From: Chloroflexota bacterium
GTDB taxonomy: Bacteria > Chloroflexota > Dormibacteria > Dormibacterales > Dormibacteraceae
Direction: 5' to 3'
NCBI GenBank assembly: GCA_003446775.1
Contig: DMCH01000153.1
Coordinates: forward strand, 60,076-72,383
DNA length: 12,308 nt
Every line of letters begins with the position of its first letter. The first letter of the stretch is position 1. Below the pieces are notes generated by a model. That model worked only from the letters and a program-made list of their open reading frames with translations, had not been told where the DNA came from and did not search any database. Below are positions 12,199-12,308 of this stretch, one piece after another. Position numbers and translations under genes: made by a program.

Positions 12199-12308
12199 TC
12201 GACCACGCGGTCGATGATCGTCGCTGTGCCCAGCCCGCCTCCACAGCACATGGTCTCGAGACCGTAGCGGAGGTCGCGCCGCTCGAGCTCGTACAGGAGG
12301 CGGTTCAT
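12195..12308 (-). CDS. Thiolase (acetyl-CoA acetyltransferase family), C-terminal end only
   Basis: Seen: the last 37 residues, open at the right edge. RLLYELERRDLRYGLETMCC followed by GGGLGTATIIDRVVE is the C-terminal signature of thiolases, where the cysteine of C-x-G-G-G-x-G (here in MCCGGGLG) is the acid/base catalytic residue; the usual residue after it, often Ile or Val, is Cys. Known: thiolases condense or cleave acyl-CoA thioesters in fatty acid and polyhydroxybutyrate metabolism. The Met at the very edge is internal, not a start, because the family needs some 350 further residues upstream. The TGA stop overlaps the GTG of the cupin gene. Confidence 0.9.
   Translation of the reverse strand: MNRLLYELERRDLRYGLETMCCGGGLGTATIIDRVVE

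Noticed and set aside
1..12308. tRNA, rRNA, CRISPR, insertion sequence or prophage signatures
   Set aside because: No cloverleaf, repeat-spacer array, transposase, integrase or terminal repeats were seen when reading through both strands by eye.

Overview
This is a gene-dense, GC-rich piece of bacterial chromosome. GC is roughly two thirds by eye. It carries GTG, TTG and apparently CTG starts, very short intergenic gaps and many 1-4 base gene overlaps. The look is that of a high-GC soil bacterium such as an actinobacterium, a Chloroflexota member or a relative like Dormibacterota. That placement is an impression from composition and gene style, not a phylogenetic result. No rRNA, tRNA, IS element or CRISPR array was seen. 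No stretch above 300 bases lacks a gene.

Layout. Bases 1-1229 (minus) hold a putative 49-codon ORF followed by a LigD-type ATP-dependent DNA ligase that starts with a phosphoesterase domain and runs off the left edge. Divergent from it, 1278-2934 (plus) is a tight three-gene cassette: a TrbC/VirB2-like two-helix protein, a VirB6/TrbL-like polytopic membrane protein and a secreted M23 metallopeptidase, joined by TGATG and ATGA overlaps. It resembles the channel and wall-opening part of a type IV secretion system, but no ATPase is visible. It is followed on the same strand by a short SSB without the usual acidic tail (3001-3351), an unrecognised protein with a ribbon-helix-helix-like C-terminus (3437-3943), and an FAD-dependent oxidoreductase of the UDP-galactopyranose mutase/amine oxidase superfamily (4003-5517).

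Bases 9737 down to 5514 (minus) look like one eight-gene operon: class I fructose-bisphosphate aldolase fbaB, MBL-fold hydrolase, small membrane protein, DUF3052-like protein, SSAT-like GNAT acetyltransferase, a 97-aa unknown, uppP (undecaprenyl-diphosphatase) and a 66-aa membrane protein with a histidine-rich loop. Nearly every junction overlaps. A short divergent promoter region (9738-9822) separates it from a plus-strand pair: a diguanylate cyclase (regulatory N-terminus, GAF, GGDEF with I-site) and a 3-methyladenine DNA glycosylase (11261-11836). The right edge (minus) holds the C-terminal end of a thiolase coupled by a GTGA overlap to a small cupin protein.

Themes. DNA maintenance genes recur (ligase, SSB, alkyl-base glycosylase) beside a minimal type IV secretion-like membrane cassette. 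Three genes (MBL hydrolase, 74-aa membrane protein, glycosylase) have no usable ATG, GTG or TTG, but each has a CTG at the upstream gene's stop codon. Both convergent gene pairs end in a shared palindromic CTAG that supplies TAG stops to both strands. These three points are the most interesting things here.
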